Shown: positions 51,949 to 61,581 of the stretch, piece after piece | Numbering within the stretch: position 1 is the stretch's first letter | Layout: the number at the start of each line of letters is the position of its first letter | Source of the DNA: a bacterium UBP11_UBA4055 | GTDB lineage: Bacteria; UBA4055 | Reading direction: 5' to 3' | DNA: 64,000 nt | Assembly (NCBI GenBank): GCA_002382735.1 | Contig: DFZN01000071.1 | Span: 1 to 64,000 of the forward strand | Notes under the pieces: generated by a model | What the model saw: only the letters and a program-made list of their open reading frames with translations | Told to the model about the DNA's origin: nothing | Database searches by the model: none | Position numbers and translations under genes: made by a program

Positions 51949-53484
51949 TTAAATTTTTAATTTTCCTGACCTTTCCGCAGCTTCAATGAGTTTATTTTGA
52001 GATATCAGATCTTCCGCATTTATAATATCAGGCTGAATGAATCTGTCTGACTTCATAAAACTTATTCTGTTCCTGATCTCTTTTACAACTTTCTTTAAAG
52101 CGGGTGAAGTATTTCCCGAGCCTCTGAGATCAAGTCCCTGAGCTGCGCACAGAAGTTCTATCGCCAGAACTGTTCTGGCGTTCGAACAAACCTCATAGAG
52201 TTTTCTGGCGGCGTGGGCTCCCATGCTTACATGATCCTCCTTGTTCGCAGAAGTCGGTATCGAGTCAACCGATGCGGGATGAGAGAGAACCTTATTTTCA
52301 CTCACTAGTGCCGCGGCCGTAACCTGCGTCATCATGAATCCGGAGTTCAGTCCCCCTTTGCTCGTCAGAAAGGCGGGAAGACCGTCGTTGGTTGATGTAT
52401 CCAAAAGGTATTCGATCCGTCTTTCGCTAATGTTAGCAAGTTCGCTTACTGCAATGGTCATGAAGTCAGATACGAAAGCGAGAGGCTCACCGTGGAAGTT
52501 GCCGCCCGATATAACTTCATTTCCCGAGTCAAAAACAAGCGGATTGTCCGTAACGGAGTTCATTTCCGTTTCAAGTATTTTTTTTGCATGATTATATGTA
52601 TCTTTAACTGCCCCGTGAACCTGAGGCATGCATCTCAGGCTGTATGCATCCTGAACCTTCGGACAGTCTTTATGCGACATAACGATCTTTGAACCCTTCA
52701 ATAACATCCTTAAATTATAGGCTGTATCAATCTGACCTCTGTGTGGTCTTGCCATTTGAATTCTTTCATCAAAAGCTGAAGGTGAACCTTTTAGAGCTTC
52801 GAGCGATAAAGATCCTATTATATCGGCGGTTTTTATCAGTGTCTGTGATTCGAGCAGCGAGACGGCGAGCACTGAAGCCATGACCTGTGTGCCGTTAAGT
52901 ATAGCAAGACCTTCTTTCTGTCTGAGTTCAAGAGGAGTGATACCGGCTTTTTTCAAAGCGGAACCGCCGGACATCATTTTTCCTAAAAAGTACGCTCTTC
53001 CTTTTCCTGTCATTACAAGAGCCATGTGGGCAAGCGGAGCCAGGTCTCCCGATGCTCCTACAGAACCTTTTTGCGGTATAACAGGGATCACATTTTTATT
53101 TAACATAGAGATCAGGGTCACTGCAACTTCCAGTCTTACGCCTGAATATCCCTGAAGAAAACTGTTCAGCTTCAAAAGCATTACTCCTTTTGCAATTTTC
53201 TTCTGAAAAGGTTCTCCTGTTCCCACGGCATGAGATAAAACTATGTTCTTTTGAAGTTCTATTGTGTCTTTTTTGTCTATTATCACATTGCTGAATTTTC
53301 CGAATCCCGTATTTATCCCGTAACGGATAGTATTATTTTCAATTATACTGTCGACGATTTTTCTGCATCTGCAGATCTTTTTCTTTGCGGCATCACTAAC
53401 AGTTACTGCCGCTTCTTGATCGTTTATTATTCTGCCGAACAACTCAAGATCAAGATTATCCCCATTGAGTTCATATTTAGACAT
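51949..53484 (-). CDS. hutH: Histidine ammonia-lyase family protein
   Basis: 511 residues. Canonical MIO triad Ala-Ser-Gly in KGSVGASGDLAPLAH, with Ser at about residue 145. NTGFGKFSNV, LSHAVGTG, GTQVMASVLA, VQDAYSLRCMPQVHG and SANKEDHVSMG are HAL signatures, closer to classical HutH than the neighbouring copy at 50047. Cytosolic enzyme converting histidine to urocanate and ammonia. The two copies are clearly divergent (different triads and insert lengths), so they are old paralogues or separate acquisitions. A HutD-family gene begins at 63637. Confidence 0.9.
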   Translation of the reverse strand: MSKYELNGDNLDLELFGRIINDQEAAVTVSDAAKKKICRCRKIVDSIIENNTIRYGINTGFGKFSNVIIDKKDTIELQKNIVLSHAVGTGEPFQKKIAKGVMLLKLNSFLQGYSGVRLEVAVTLISMLNKNVIPVIPQKGSVGASGDLAPLAHMALVMTGKGRAYFLGKMMSGGSALKKAGITPLELRQKEGLAILNGTQVMASVLAVSLLESQTLIKTADIIGSLSLEALKGSPSAFDERIQMARPHRGQIDTAYNLRMLLKGSKIVMSHKDCPKVQDAYSLRCMPQVHGAVKDTYNHAKKILETEMNSVTDNPLVFDSGNEVISGGNFHGEPLAFVSDFMTIAVSELANISERRIEYLLDTSTNDGLPAFLTSKGGLNSGFMMTQVTAAALVSENKVLSHPASVDSIPTSANKEDHVSMGAHAARKLYEVCSNARTVLAIELLCAAQGLDLRGSGNTSPALKKVVKEIRNRISFMKSDRFIQPDIINAEDLISQNKLIEAAERSGKLKI

Positions 53485-53504
53485 TTCATTTCTCCAAAAA
53501 CCAA

Positions 53505-53526
53505 ACCGTCCGAATTTTCGGACGGT
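53505..53526 (-). terminator. Terminator upstream of hutH
   Basis: Perfect inverted repeat ACCGTCCGAA (53505-53514) with TTCGGACGGT (53517-53526), followed on the minus strand by a T-rich tract. Lies between the gene ending at 53549 and the hutH start, so it may stop read-through or attenuate hutH. On the + strand it is also followed by T-rich sequence. Confidence 0.75.
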
Positions 53527-53548
53527 CTTATTATTTTTAAATCGAAGT

Positions 53549-54760
53549 TTATTCGACAGTTATTTCAATAGAAGATGTCTGTTGAACGATCTCTCTTGCA
53601 ACAGATGGCATAATCACATATGTGTCTGCATAGTTGTTCTTAAATACATTCTTGACAGATCCTGAATATGACATTCCGAAAGATGTTTTGAATGACTGGG
53701 TGCTGTGTTGTAAAGGTTTTCCGCTGCTGTCAAGAAATTTGACATTGATCATATAGCCGGCCACATTATTTTCGAACTGCTCTCTCTCGCTGACGATTTT
53801 TGTAGCGTTGGGATTGTAAACACCGTCATCAAGATTCGCGCTTCCTCCTGATGAGAATTTATCTATCAGAGAAGTAACTGTTGAATAGATACCGGCGGGT
53901 AAAGTCAGTCGTATATTAAGCTCAATGTCATAATGTGTCCCGCCGTTCCTCGGAGATAATTTTGAAGAGAGAACTTCTCCCTTGTAATTTTTTGAAATGT
54001 TCCTTGTTATCATATACTGCTTTCTGAAAGGAGTGCTGTTGGCATAATCGGTTTCGAGTAGATTGTAAGAAAAAATGCCGTTGCCGTAAAAATGCGATAA
54101 AGCTTCATCATAATATTTTTTTGTAGTAGAATTGGTCGGGTCCTCTTTATATGCGGCTTCGAAAAATTCGGCTGCTCCTTTGTAGTCCTTATTGCGAAGA
54201 CTTATTTTTCCCTTATAAGTATTGGCAACGCCGGTTCTTTTTGTCGTCAGGTCTATCTGCTTGATCTTAGCTATTTCATTAACATTAAGGCTAAGTCCCA
54301 TATTCATGCAGACAGGCTGAGTGATGTAAGATACTATCGTATAAAGATCACTTACAAAACCCTGAATTACGATCGCAGGTGTCGTTGTGCCGTCATTAAG
54401 ATTATATACGATAACATTTACTGGCAGGCTGTTGTCAGGATTGACGGTGTAATTTCCCGTGACAATATAATCGAGATTGAAATTTTCCTTGATCTCGCCT
54501 GTAAAAGAATTTACTGAGGCAGTGTTGACAAAAGGATTCAGATTTTTCGATACGAGAAAATCGTATATCCTGTCATCCGAAATGATATTTATCTCGTTCA
54601 CGGCAGCAAGTTTTTCAGCGGTAATGTCCGCAAGAGCGTATCCGATCCATTTATTCTGAATATCTCCTCCATTCTGCGACAGAGTATAAAACCCAACATT
54701 AACTTTGGCACAAATTATTGAAACTGTCAGCATAATTATCAGCATTGATCTTTTCTGCAT
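53549..54760 (-). CDS. Secreted protein of unknown function with TolB/CsgG-like N-domain and TPR
   Basis: 403 residues from the ATG at 54760, six bases after GAGGG. Signal peptide MQKRSMLIIMLTVSIICA. Residues about 20-150 (WIGYALADITAEKLAAV, ISDDRIYDFL, LDYIVTGNYTV, VIVYNLNDGT) resemble the N-terminal domain of TolB/CsgG/FlgO-like envelope proteins, which senses or binds partners. A single TPR-like segment lies at about 190-225 (YKGKISLRNKDYKGAAEFFEAAYKEDP). The rest is beta-rich. Probably periplasmic or outer-membrane associated. Function not known. Confidence 0.6.
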   Translation of the reverse strand: MQKRSMLIIMLTVSIICAKVNVGFYTLSQNGGDIQNKWIGYALADITAEKLAAVNEINIISDDRIYDFLVSKNLNPFVNTASVNSFTGEIKENFNLDYIVTGNYTVNPDNSLPVNVIVYNLNDGTTTPAIVIQGFVSDLYTIVSYITQPVCMNMGLSLNVNEIAKIKQIDLTTKRTGVANTYKGKISLRNKDYKGAAEFFEAAYKEDPTNSTTKKYYDEALSHFYGNGIFSYNLLETDYANSTPFRKQYMITRNISKNYKGEVLSSKLSPRNGGTHYDIELNIRLTLPAGIYSTVTSLIDKFSSGGSANLDDGVYNPNATKIVSEREQFENNVAGYMINVKFLDSSGKPLQHSTQSFKTSFGMSYSGSVKNVFKNNYADTYVIMPSVAREIVQQTSSIEITVE

Positions 54761-54802
54761 TTTTACCCTCATTTTTTAATTAAACATCCATGATCACACA
54801 TA

Positions 54803-54831
54803 ATAATATCGTAAATTTAACTTTTTTGCAA
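54803..54831 (-). promoter_or_regulatory. Promoter of the gene at 53549
   Basis: Minus strand TTGCAA (54831-54826), 17-base spacer, TATTAT (54808-54803). Confidence 0.65.
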
Positions 54832-54940
54832 GTACTTTTATTTGAACAAAACAGCTGCAAATTCGTTCATTAGTCGAAATAAATGCTTGAAATTTTCATT
54901 TAAGTTCATAATATTCAGACAAATTCGGAGACAGCGTTCA

Positions 54941-57900
54941 TTGTTAAATAAGGTGACCAAAATATTGTTTTTTGCAGCAGCTTTACTTTTACATTCGGAA
55001 GATTATGAAGAGATTACGGGAAAATTATTTTACCGGTACATTCTCCCGGATTCTGTTGTTTCAGATACTTCATCGGTTCTTATCGAAAAAGACGCGAATA
55101 TTTCTGACAACGGCGATCTTCGAAGAAGCGGAGTTATATACAGAGGGATCAGTTTTAATAATACTTCCGGAGCGGGAATAATATCCGGTCTCAATCTGGA
55201 GCTTAACGGAAAACTTTCGGATAATATGGAGATATCTGCTTTTGTTTCGGACGATAATATGGCCGTATCTGAAGAAGGTTCAACTGAATCCCTAAAAGAT
55301 ATTGAGAACATTTACATACAGTTCAGGCATCCGAGATTTTTTTCAAGAATGGGTAATTTTTCAATAGATTATGATTCCGGAGAATTCGGGAAATTGGAGA
55401 GTTCGCTTTCGGGAGCACTGCTGAACACTAATGTCAAAGAGTATTCAGCAGAGGGATTCGTATCAGCCGGTCGTACAGAATATTCCAGCGCAGTTTTTAC
55501 AGGAATGGAAGGACTTACGGGACCGTATTTGATCAGAAATAGTGCAGACAGGACAGGTTATGAGATTGAGCCAGGATCAGAAACTGTTTGGCTGAACGGC
55601 AAAAAGCTCAGTAGGGGTTCTGAATATTATTTTGACAATCTCAATGCCGAACTCTATTTTCTTGCAGGCACACCCGTCCATGACGGAGACAGGATCATGA
55701 TTGATTTCAGATATTTTACAAGTGATTATAATAATATTACATACGGATTTGACACAAAAGCCCGCCTTAATGAAACAGGCATGAAAATCGGGTTCAATTA
55801 TTATCAGACATCTGATATAAAGGATAAACCGGTTTCTTTTGATATGTCTGATGAAATAAAGGAGATGCTCCAGAATTCCGGATCTGAGTATATTCTGGCT
55901 TCAGGGGGTGTATTTACACCGGACGAGGGTGATTATGATCTTATTGAGCCTGATTCGATATATGTTTACAGAGGCTCGGGAAACGGAGACTACACAGTAA
56001 GGTTCTCATATTTTGAAACGGGAGGCGAATACAAAATTGATTACGACAGTACCGGAACATCATTCTTTGTACATGATGCTGTCAACGGGGGCAATTATCT
56101 TCCTCTTATAAAGATAGAAGCTCCTAATTCATACTCAAGAATGCACCTGTCGGGCACTTTTCTATCAGAAAGGATATCTATTGAGAGCGAATTCGCGGCA
56201 TCAGCTCTGAATAAAAATCTTTACAGCAGCAGTGAGACTGAATTCAACGGTCTCGGTGATAGACAGATGCTGTCTTTTTCTACAGGAAAGGGCAGATTGG
56301 GAGAGTTTAAGATAAATTTGAGCAGAAAATTTTATAATGAAGAACTTGTCCTGCCGTCAAGGCTGAAAGAAGTCCTCGAAGATGAAGACATAGACGACAG
56401 TGATATGAACACAGGCGGGGACTATCTCAGGTACGGATTCGGACTTGATCATAAGATCGGGAACGATATAGCGAACAACTACAGCATTTTCTATCTGGAT
56501 AAAGGCGGATCTTTCTTTGAGAACGGACATAAGATCAGTTCATACTTGAGAAAAAGAAATTATTATTACAAAGCCGACATCTCGTTTTATAAAGCTGAAA
56601 ATGATTCAATAATAAAAGAAAAGAAGAGTTTGTTCTTCAATCCCGGGTTTACAGGTAATTTGTGGAGTTTCGGGCCTTATCTTAGAGGAAGCACTTCTTC
56701 GAAAAATATTAACGGGATCAGTGATAAAGAGATATCTTCAAAGCTGGGAAATCATTCAGCTTATAATTCTTCGAACACTTTACTTTCACATGATTTTGAA
56801 TATGGAAGGATAGGTTTAGAAAATAATGACCCCGTTGAGAGATATACTAATACTGTAAAAGTCGAGAAGAGGTTAGGATCTGTAATGAGCACAGATGCGG
56901 TATGGACTAATGTAAAGGTCGATCGCGCAGATTCTTCAAATGTCAATTACGACATGATCAACATCAGGCTGAATTACAACAAAGAAAGCAGATACAGAGT
57001 GTTTTGTGAATACGGAACCGAAATAACGAATTATTACCGGAAGATCAGAACATACTACAAAGTTGATGAAGGTACAGGGCAGTTCGTATTTGTTGATGGT
57101 GAATACTATCCTGATGATTTCGGAGATTTTTCATATTACATAAACACGGCAGACGACCCGTCAGAAGCAGCCGGAGTCAGGTTGACAGCCAAATCGTTTT
57201 TTGATTTTCCCGACAGTGAAGACAGAAGTAATATTCTATACTGGCTCTCAAGAATTGACATCGAACAGGATATTGAGATCGAAGAGAAGTCAGGAACAGA
57301 CAAAACATCCGATGTGATATTTCTAAATTTAAGGACATTTCAAAATGATTCGACGATCACGGGGATAATAGATTCCCGCACAGGGTTATATTTGTTAAAA
57401 AACAGTAAATTCAGTGCGGATTATTCATTGCATTACAGAAAAAGTCTTTATCGCGAGTTCATGAATTATTCAGACAATTCGTTGATAAAAGAGCACTACA
57501 TGTCTTTTAAGAGGATATTTGGAGATTTCACTCATAAGATATCCGGAAAACTTGAAAGGAAAGAAAGATACAGCTTTACAGATATTAAGATGGATGATCT
57601 GTCGAATAATTATGCTTCTTACAACATCAGGCACAGCATCAGACCGGATCTGATATGGTCGGTTGAGATAGAATACGGGAGAGAGTATGAGGACATACGG
57701 GAGGTAACATCCAACAGCTACAGAATGTCGCCAGGGCTATCTGCAGGATTTTTCAAATACGGAATATTCAGAGCAGGCATAGATGTCATCAAAGTTGATT
57801 CATACCAGGAAATACCATTCTCAATGAATGCGGGATTAGGAAAGGGTATGAGCTACAAATGGCGATCAAACGCAGATTACAGATTCGGTAAGAGGGTATT

Positions 57901-57988
57901 GGGAAGTTTTTTATATTCGGGCAGATTCCTGTCATACGATAAAAAGCCTTTCCATGAACTTAGAATAGAATTCAGAATGGAACTTTGA
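54941..57988 (+). CDS. Large outer membrane beta-barrel protein, unknown
   Basis: About 1015 residues with a TTG start at 54941 that yields a signal peptide (LLNKVTKILFFAAALLLHS); the start is uncertain because the RBS is weak. The body is a long series of amphipathic beta strands with aromatic girdles and Asp/Gly-rich turns. A segment near residue 245 (GSETVWLNGKKLSRGSEYYF, then NAELYFLAG) resembles the repeated 'G-x-E-x-V-x-L-D/N-G' plug-like units of large surface barrels in FCB bacteria, some of them distant from SprA. It ends in an aromatic/hydrophobic strand (LRIEFRMEL). Possible porin or secretion/gliding component. Followed by a lipoprotein gene. Confidence 0.6.
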   Translation: MLNKVTKILFFAAALLLHSEDYEEITGKLFYRYILPDSVVSDTSSVLIEKDANISDNGDLRRSGVIYRGISFNNTSGAGIISGLNLELNGKLSDNMEISAFVSDDNMAVSEEGSTESLKDIENIYIQFRHPRFFSRMGNFSIDYDSGEFGKLESSLSGALLNTNVKEYSAEGFVSAGRTEYSSAVFTGMEGLTGPYLIRNSADRTGYEIEPGSETVWLNGKKLSRGSEYYFDNLNAELYFLAGTPVHDGDRIMIDFRYFTSDYNNITYGFDTKARLNETGMKIGFNYYQTSDIKDKPVSFDMSDEIKEMLQNSGSEYILASGGVFTPDEGDYDLIEPDSIYVYRGSGNGDYTVRFSYFETGGEYKIDYDSTGTSFFVHDAVNGGNYLPLIKIEAPNSYSRMHLSGTFLSERISIESEFAASALNKNLYSSSETEFNGLGDRQMLSFSTGKGRLGEFKINLSRKFYNEELVLPSRLKEVLEDEDIDDSDMNTGGDYLRYGFGLDHKIGNDIANNYSIFYLDKGGSFFENGHKISSYLRKRNYYYKADISFYKAENDSIIKEKKSLFFNPGFTGNLWSFGPYLRGSTSSKNINGISDKEISSKLGNHSAYNSSNTLLSHDFEYGRIGLENNDPVERYTNTVKVEKRLGSVMSTDAVWTNVKVDRADSSNVNYDMINIRLNYNKESRYRVFCEYGTEITNYYRKIRTYYKVDEGTGQFVFVDGEYYPDDFGDFSYYINTADDPSEAAGVRLTAKSFFDFPDSEDRSNILYWLSRIDIEQDIEIEEKSGTDKTSDVIFLNLRTFQNDSTITGIIDSRTGLYLLKNSKFSADYSLHYRKSLYREFMNYSDNSLIKEHYMSFKRIFGDFTHKISGKLERKERYSFTDIKMDDLSNNYASYNIRHSIRPDLIWSVEIEYGREYEDIREVTSNSYRMSPGLSAGFFKYGIFRAGIDVIKVDSYQEIPFSMNAGLGKGMSYKWRSNADYRFGKRVLGSFLYSGRFLSYDKKPFHELRIEFRMEL

Positions 57989-58065
57989 TATATATTTCCT
58001 GAGAAAAATTACTTGAATTTATGTGTTCGGGGATTTATATTTATGCCAAATCGAAGGAGAAACCG

Positions 58066-59187
58066 ATGAAAATAAAATTTACCGTAGTATCAGCAGTTTT
58101 CCTGATCATAATTATAATAGGCTGCTCCAAAGAGAAAAAAAAGCATTCATTTGAACTGATCGACGGAATAGAATTTCATAAAAACTCCGGTGAGCCGGGA
58201 GGTATTTACAGGCCTCAGGCAGATTTATTATTCGAAATTAACGGGCCCCAGAATGTTCCTGATTCAATGAAGGGCTTTGGCATGATAGCTCAGGTTATTA
58301 CTGATTTTAATGAAAATATATACATACTTGACGGAAAGCACGCAGTCATCAAAAAATACAACAGCAGCGGAGAATTCGATAAATATTTTCCCGAGCAAAG
58401 CAGTATAGATGTCAGCCAATTCAAAGCTCCTACTCAATTTGCCGCCCTGTATGATACACTTCTTATTTTTGACCAGGGATCCAACAAACTTGTCAGATAT
58501 CTTTCTAACGGGCAGTTTATTAATAGCCAGTTCCTCATGTCCGGCTTCAAACCGGTTTATATGATGTCTGATTCAAAAACAAACCTTTCATCTTTCGTTT
58601 GGAAAAGGGCTTTGATCGATTCAGTAGATTATATGACAAATGACCTGTGTCTTTTGAATGACAGATTTAAAGTGAGCAAGGTCATAAAAGAGATATGTTT
58701 TCCGATTGATAAACTCTCCGCTGCCGACCTTTTCACAACTTACGCATTAAGGGACGGAATGTTCTATATAGCTGAAAATAAGGGATCGGATTACAAAATA
58801 TATGCAATAAACAGCAGATCGAACATCAAACAGATAATTGAAAAGGATTTCACTCCTGTCAAATATAATGAATACGAACTTAACGCACTGAATGATTTCT
58901 TAACATCTGCAGGTTTCAATGCTCTTGATACACGGATCCGGCACTATAAGAAGGCTATAAATTCAATTCATGTTGACAAAAAAAATAAATTGTGGATAAA
59001 CTCACCCGCTGAGAGAACATCTCAAAATCAGGACTCGCTTTATGTTGACATTTTCGAAAAAGGTGCTTTTATAAACACGACAGTCCTTGACTTTGTGAAA
59101 TCCGGTGAGACTTTCAGCCTTCTCGGAAACAGGATATATGTCATTGCAGAAGACAGAAGATCTCTTCGTGTTTATGATTATGAATAA
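58066..59187 (+). CDS. Lipoprotein, six-bladed beta-propeller-like
   Basis: 373 residues from the ATG at 58066 with AAGGAG upstream. Lipoprotein signal MKIKFTVVSAVFLIIIIIGC. Contains NHL/6-bladed-propeller-like repeats (VITDFNENIYILDGKHAVIKKY, LLIFDQGSNKLVRYLSNGQF, then IHVDKKNKLWINS), a common layout for BF3829-like envelope lipoproteins. Ligand unknown. Probably works with the large barrel encoded just upstream, in the same direction with 77 bases between them. Confidence 0.65.
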   Translation: MKIKFTVVSAVFLIIIIIGCSKEKKKHSFELIDGIEFHKNSGEPGGIYRPQADLLFEINGPQNVPDSMKGFGMIAQVITDFNENIYILDGKHAVIKKYNSSGEFDKYFPEQSSIDVSQFKAPTQFAALYDTLLIFDQGSNKLVRYLSNGQFINSQFLMSGFKPVYMMSDSKTNLSSFVWKRALIDSVDYMTNDLCLLNDRFKVSKVIKEICFPIDKLSAADLFTTYALRDGMFYIAENKGSDYKIYAINSRSNIKQIIEKDFTPVKYNEYELNALNDFLTSAGFNALDTRIRHYKKAINSIHVDKKNKLWINSPAERTSQNQDSLYVDIFEKGAFINTTVLDFVKSGETFSLLGNRIYVIAEDRRSLRVYDYE

Positions 59188-59204
59188 TAAACTTACTGAT
59201 CATT

Positions 59205-59687
59205 TTATTTCTTATATCTGATCATTCTCAAGAAATCGTACCGCCATTTTTTGTCTTCATTTGTTTCAATCCCGGCCGGTTTTGAGCCGTCAATTACTCC
59301 AAGTATGCCGCGTCCCCGTTCTGTTGACACAACAATAACTTCGACAGGATTGGCTGTGGCGCAGAAAATATTGCATACTTCCGGTACATCCTTTACCCTT
59401 CCCATCAGGTTTATCGGGAAAGCGTCTTTCAAAACGATAATGAACGAATGTCCGCACGAAAGGCTGAATGCGTTTTCTGTAGCTGTCTTCTCAAGCTCTT
59501 CATCGTTCCCGTCGAATCTGATCAGACATTTTCCGGAGGCCTCGCAGAACGCGATTCCGAATTTTACTCCCGGAACAGTATTGACGACAGCTTCATAGAT
59601 GTCTTCGACGGTCTTGATAAAATGAGCCTGCCCCAGTATTATATTGCAGCCTTCCGGGGTATTTATTTTTACGATTTCAAGGTTCAT
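59205..59687 (-). CDS. Adenosine-specific kinase family protein (PF04008 type)
   Basis: 160 residues. Compact alpha/beta protein with the conserved blocks NIILGQAHFIKTVEDIYE, FGIAFCEASGKCLIR, GHSFIIVLKDAFPIN and CATANPVEVIV plus GRGILGVIDG. The family was named for a thermophile adenosine-binding protein; its cellular role is unsettled. Encoded 14 bases after lptE, convergent with the lipoprotein gene. Confidence 0.8.
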   Translation of the reverse strand: MNLEIVKINTPEGCNIILGQAHFIKTVEDIYEAVVNTVPGVKFGIAFCEASGKCLIRFDGNDEELEKTATENAFSLSCGHSFIIVLKDAFPINLMGRVKDVPEVCNIFCATANPVEVIVVSTERGRGILGVIDGSKPAGIETNEDKKWRYDFLRMIRYKK

Positions 59688-59701
59688 AATGAAACTCCTT
59701 A

Positions 59702-60199
59702 TTACCAGTTAGAACTTAAAGCCAGAACGATCTTTTCGGAGATCCTTTCAATAAGTATATCGAAAGCTGTTCTTCTCTCTTCGTCTCCGCCTGAAGCCAT
59801 GAAATATTCGCTGTCGGATATTCTCTGTCTATTGACAATGTATTCGTCGGTTCCGTTATTGAAGAAACTGATCTCGACAGTGAGAGATATTACCATCTGG
59901 TCAATATTTTCATCTCTTGTTTGAGAAGATGCGTTTTCTGAATACGAGATCACAGTTCCATAGATCTTCGCATCAGCGTCAGACAGGTTCTCAAGATCGA
60001 AATAATTATAATTTTCTATCTGCTTTATAATGCTTTCGTTCAGGATCTCAGGCAGGCTGAGATCGTATCTTCCCGAATAGTCCTCGAATATCAGAAGCTG
60101 GGCATTTTTTACATTGGAGGGAATACTTTTACCTGAGAACGAATAATTTCCGCATGAAATTAAAAAGAGAAAAGCTGCGATACTGATCAGATATTTCAT
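59702..60199 (-). CDS. lptE: LptE-like LPS-assembly lipoprotein
   Basis: 165 residues. Lipobox ending LISCGNYSF gives Cys16. The GNYSFSGKSIPSNVKNAQLLIFEDYSGRYD-like start (split here at the lipidated part), LPEILNESIIKQIENY, and DAKIYGTVISYSEN fit the LptE fold that plugs the LptD barrel. It implies LPS export. Overlaps the sigma-54 activator by 4 bases, an arrangement I recall from Bacteroidota genomes. Confidence 0.78.
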   Translation of the reverse strand: MKYLISIAAFLFLISCGNYSFSGKSIPSNVKNAQLLIFEDYSGRYDLSLPEILNESIIKQIENYNYFDLENLSDADAKIYGTVISYSENASSQTRDENIDQMVISLTVEISFFNNGTDEYIVNRQRISDSEYFMASGGDEERRTAFDILIERISEKIVLALSSNW

Positions 60200-61341
60200 A
60201 ATTCGATCCCGTATTTTTCTATCTTTCTGTAAAGAGTTCGTTCACTTATATTCAGTTCTTCGGCGGCTCTTCTTCTGTTCCCGCGGTGTTTTTTGAGCGT
60301 CAGCAGTATCTCATCCTTCTCAGAAAGTTCCTCTGTAGGTACGATCTCTCTTTCAGATGTGAGTATGTCTTTTACATTGCTCCCGTAAACGGGCGGAGCA
60401 TCTTTGTCGGAATATATATCGATAATGAATTTTTTTATAATATTAAGATCGCTTTTTATTTCAAGCAGAGTCCTGAAAATAAGATCAGTGTCCCTTTTAG
60501 GTTCATCCTGAATGATCATAGGCAGGTATGAGGCTGTATTCTCAGTCTTAAGATACTTACGGATGATCTCACCTGTGACAGTTTTACCTGTTTCCATTAC
60601 AGTCAGCATATCGATGAAATTCTTTAGTTCCCTTATATTTCCTTTCCAGTGGTGATTCATCATCTCGGAGAGCGCATCTTTATCAAAAATCAGCTGGCTT
60701 CTGTTGTATTTTTGTGCCGAATCTGAAGAGAACTTCATCACGAAAACCGGAATGTCGGCAAGTCTTTCTTTAAGCGAGGGAAGCTGTAGTGTAACAGCTT
60801 TAAGTCTGAAGAAAAGATCCTCGCGGAATGTGCCTTTTGCAACCATTTTAGGCAGGTTCTTATTAGTAGCGGTTATAACTCTCGCATCAACTTTCACATT
60901 GGAGGAGCCTCCAACTTTCATGAATGTTCCGTTCTCGAGAACCCTCAGCAGTTTGACCTGACTTGCCAGTGGGAGTTCACCTATCTCATCAAGAAAGATA
61001 GTTCCTTTATCCGCCATCTCAAAATATCCTTTTGATTTGTCGGTGGCGCTGGTGTACGATCCTTTCTCATGTCCGAAAAGTTCGTTTTCAATCAGGCCTT
61101 CAGGTATCGCTCCGCAGTTTATCGGGATGAATTTGTTATTTTTTCTTTCACTCAGGTCGTGAATAAGCTGCGCAAAGACCTCTTTCCCCGTACCGCTTTC
61201 ACCAGAAATCAAAACCGACAGATTGGTCGGAGCTACTGTCTTCGCGATAGCGACCACCTCTGAAATTTTCTCAGAATATCCGATTATGTTATGTTCTCTG
61301 AAATTCGGTCCCAGTTCGATTCCGAGCTGTTTTATACTCAT
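60196..61341 (-). CDS. Sigma-54-dependent transcriptional activator with GSYTSA loop
   Basis: 381 residues. AAA+ domain from the start: Walker A GESGTGKE (47-54), then the L1 loop motif, which reads GSYTSA (94-99) instead of GAFTGA; Thr is kept. Walker B GTIFLDEIGELPL, FREDLFFRL and the arginine-finger region are normal. A linker of about 80 residues with helical content precedes a Fis-type HTH (HRGNRRRAAEELNISERTLYRKIEKYG). There is no receiver or GAF sensory domain, so control must come from levels or a partner protein. Its targets are unknown; it is transcribed with lptE. Confidence 0.85.
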   Translation of the reverse strand: MSIKQLGIELGPNFREHNIIGYSEKISEVVAIAKTVAPTNLSVLISGESGTGKEVFAQLIHDLSERKNNKFIPINCGAIPEGLIENELFGHEKGSYTSATDKSKGYFEMADKGTIFLDEIGELPLASQVKLLRVLENGTFMKVGGSSNVKVDARVITATNKNLPKMVAKGTFREDLFFRLKAVTLQLPSLKERLADIPVFVMKFSSDSAQKYNRSQLIFDKDALSEMMNHHWKGNIRELKNFIDMLTVMETGKTVTGEIIRKYLKTENTASYLPMIIQDEPKRDTDLIFRTLLEIKSDLNIIKKFIIDIYSDKDAPPVYGSNVKDILTSEREIVPTEELSEKDEILLTLKKHRGNRRRAAEELNISERTLYRKIEKYGIEL

Positions 61342-61376
61342 AACGTTCCCATGGCATTTAAGTTAACAAGGAACAT

Positions 61377-61405
61377 AATATAACAAATCGGTCAGCATTC
61401 TTCAA
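61377..61405 (-). promoter_or_regulatory. Promoter of the sigma-54 activator - lptE operon
   Basis: Minus strand TTGAAG (61405-61400), 17-base spacer, TATATT (61382-61377). Confidence 0.65.
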
Positions 61406-61472
61406 GTGTTCAGTTGAGTATTTCATGATAAAAATAAAAAATCGTCGTTAATAATCAATTTAGTTGTTGATT

Positions 61473-61500
61473 TTGCCGAAAATATGTTTTAACATACTAT
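61473..61500 (+). promoter_or_regulatory. Promoter of the RRM protein gene
   Basis: TTGCCG (61473-61478), 16-base spacer, TACTAT (61495-61500), leaving an untranslated leader of about 75 bases before the ATG at 61582. Confidence 0.5.
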
Positions 61501-61581
61501 ACCCAATCAAAAAAATTGGAGAGAGGGCGGTTTGATCCGTACAGAAAAAATAAACAGGGAAACGCAAATCAGGAGAGGCGA

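Noticed and set aside
61342..61581. A sigma-54 promoter ahead of the activator or the RRM gene
   Set aside because: No GG-N10-GC element of good quality was seen; sigma-70-like elements explain both directions.
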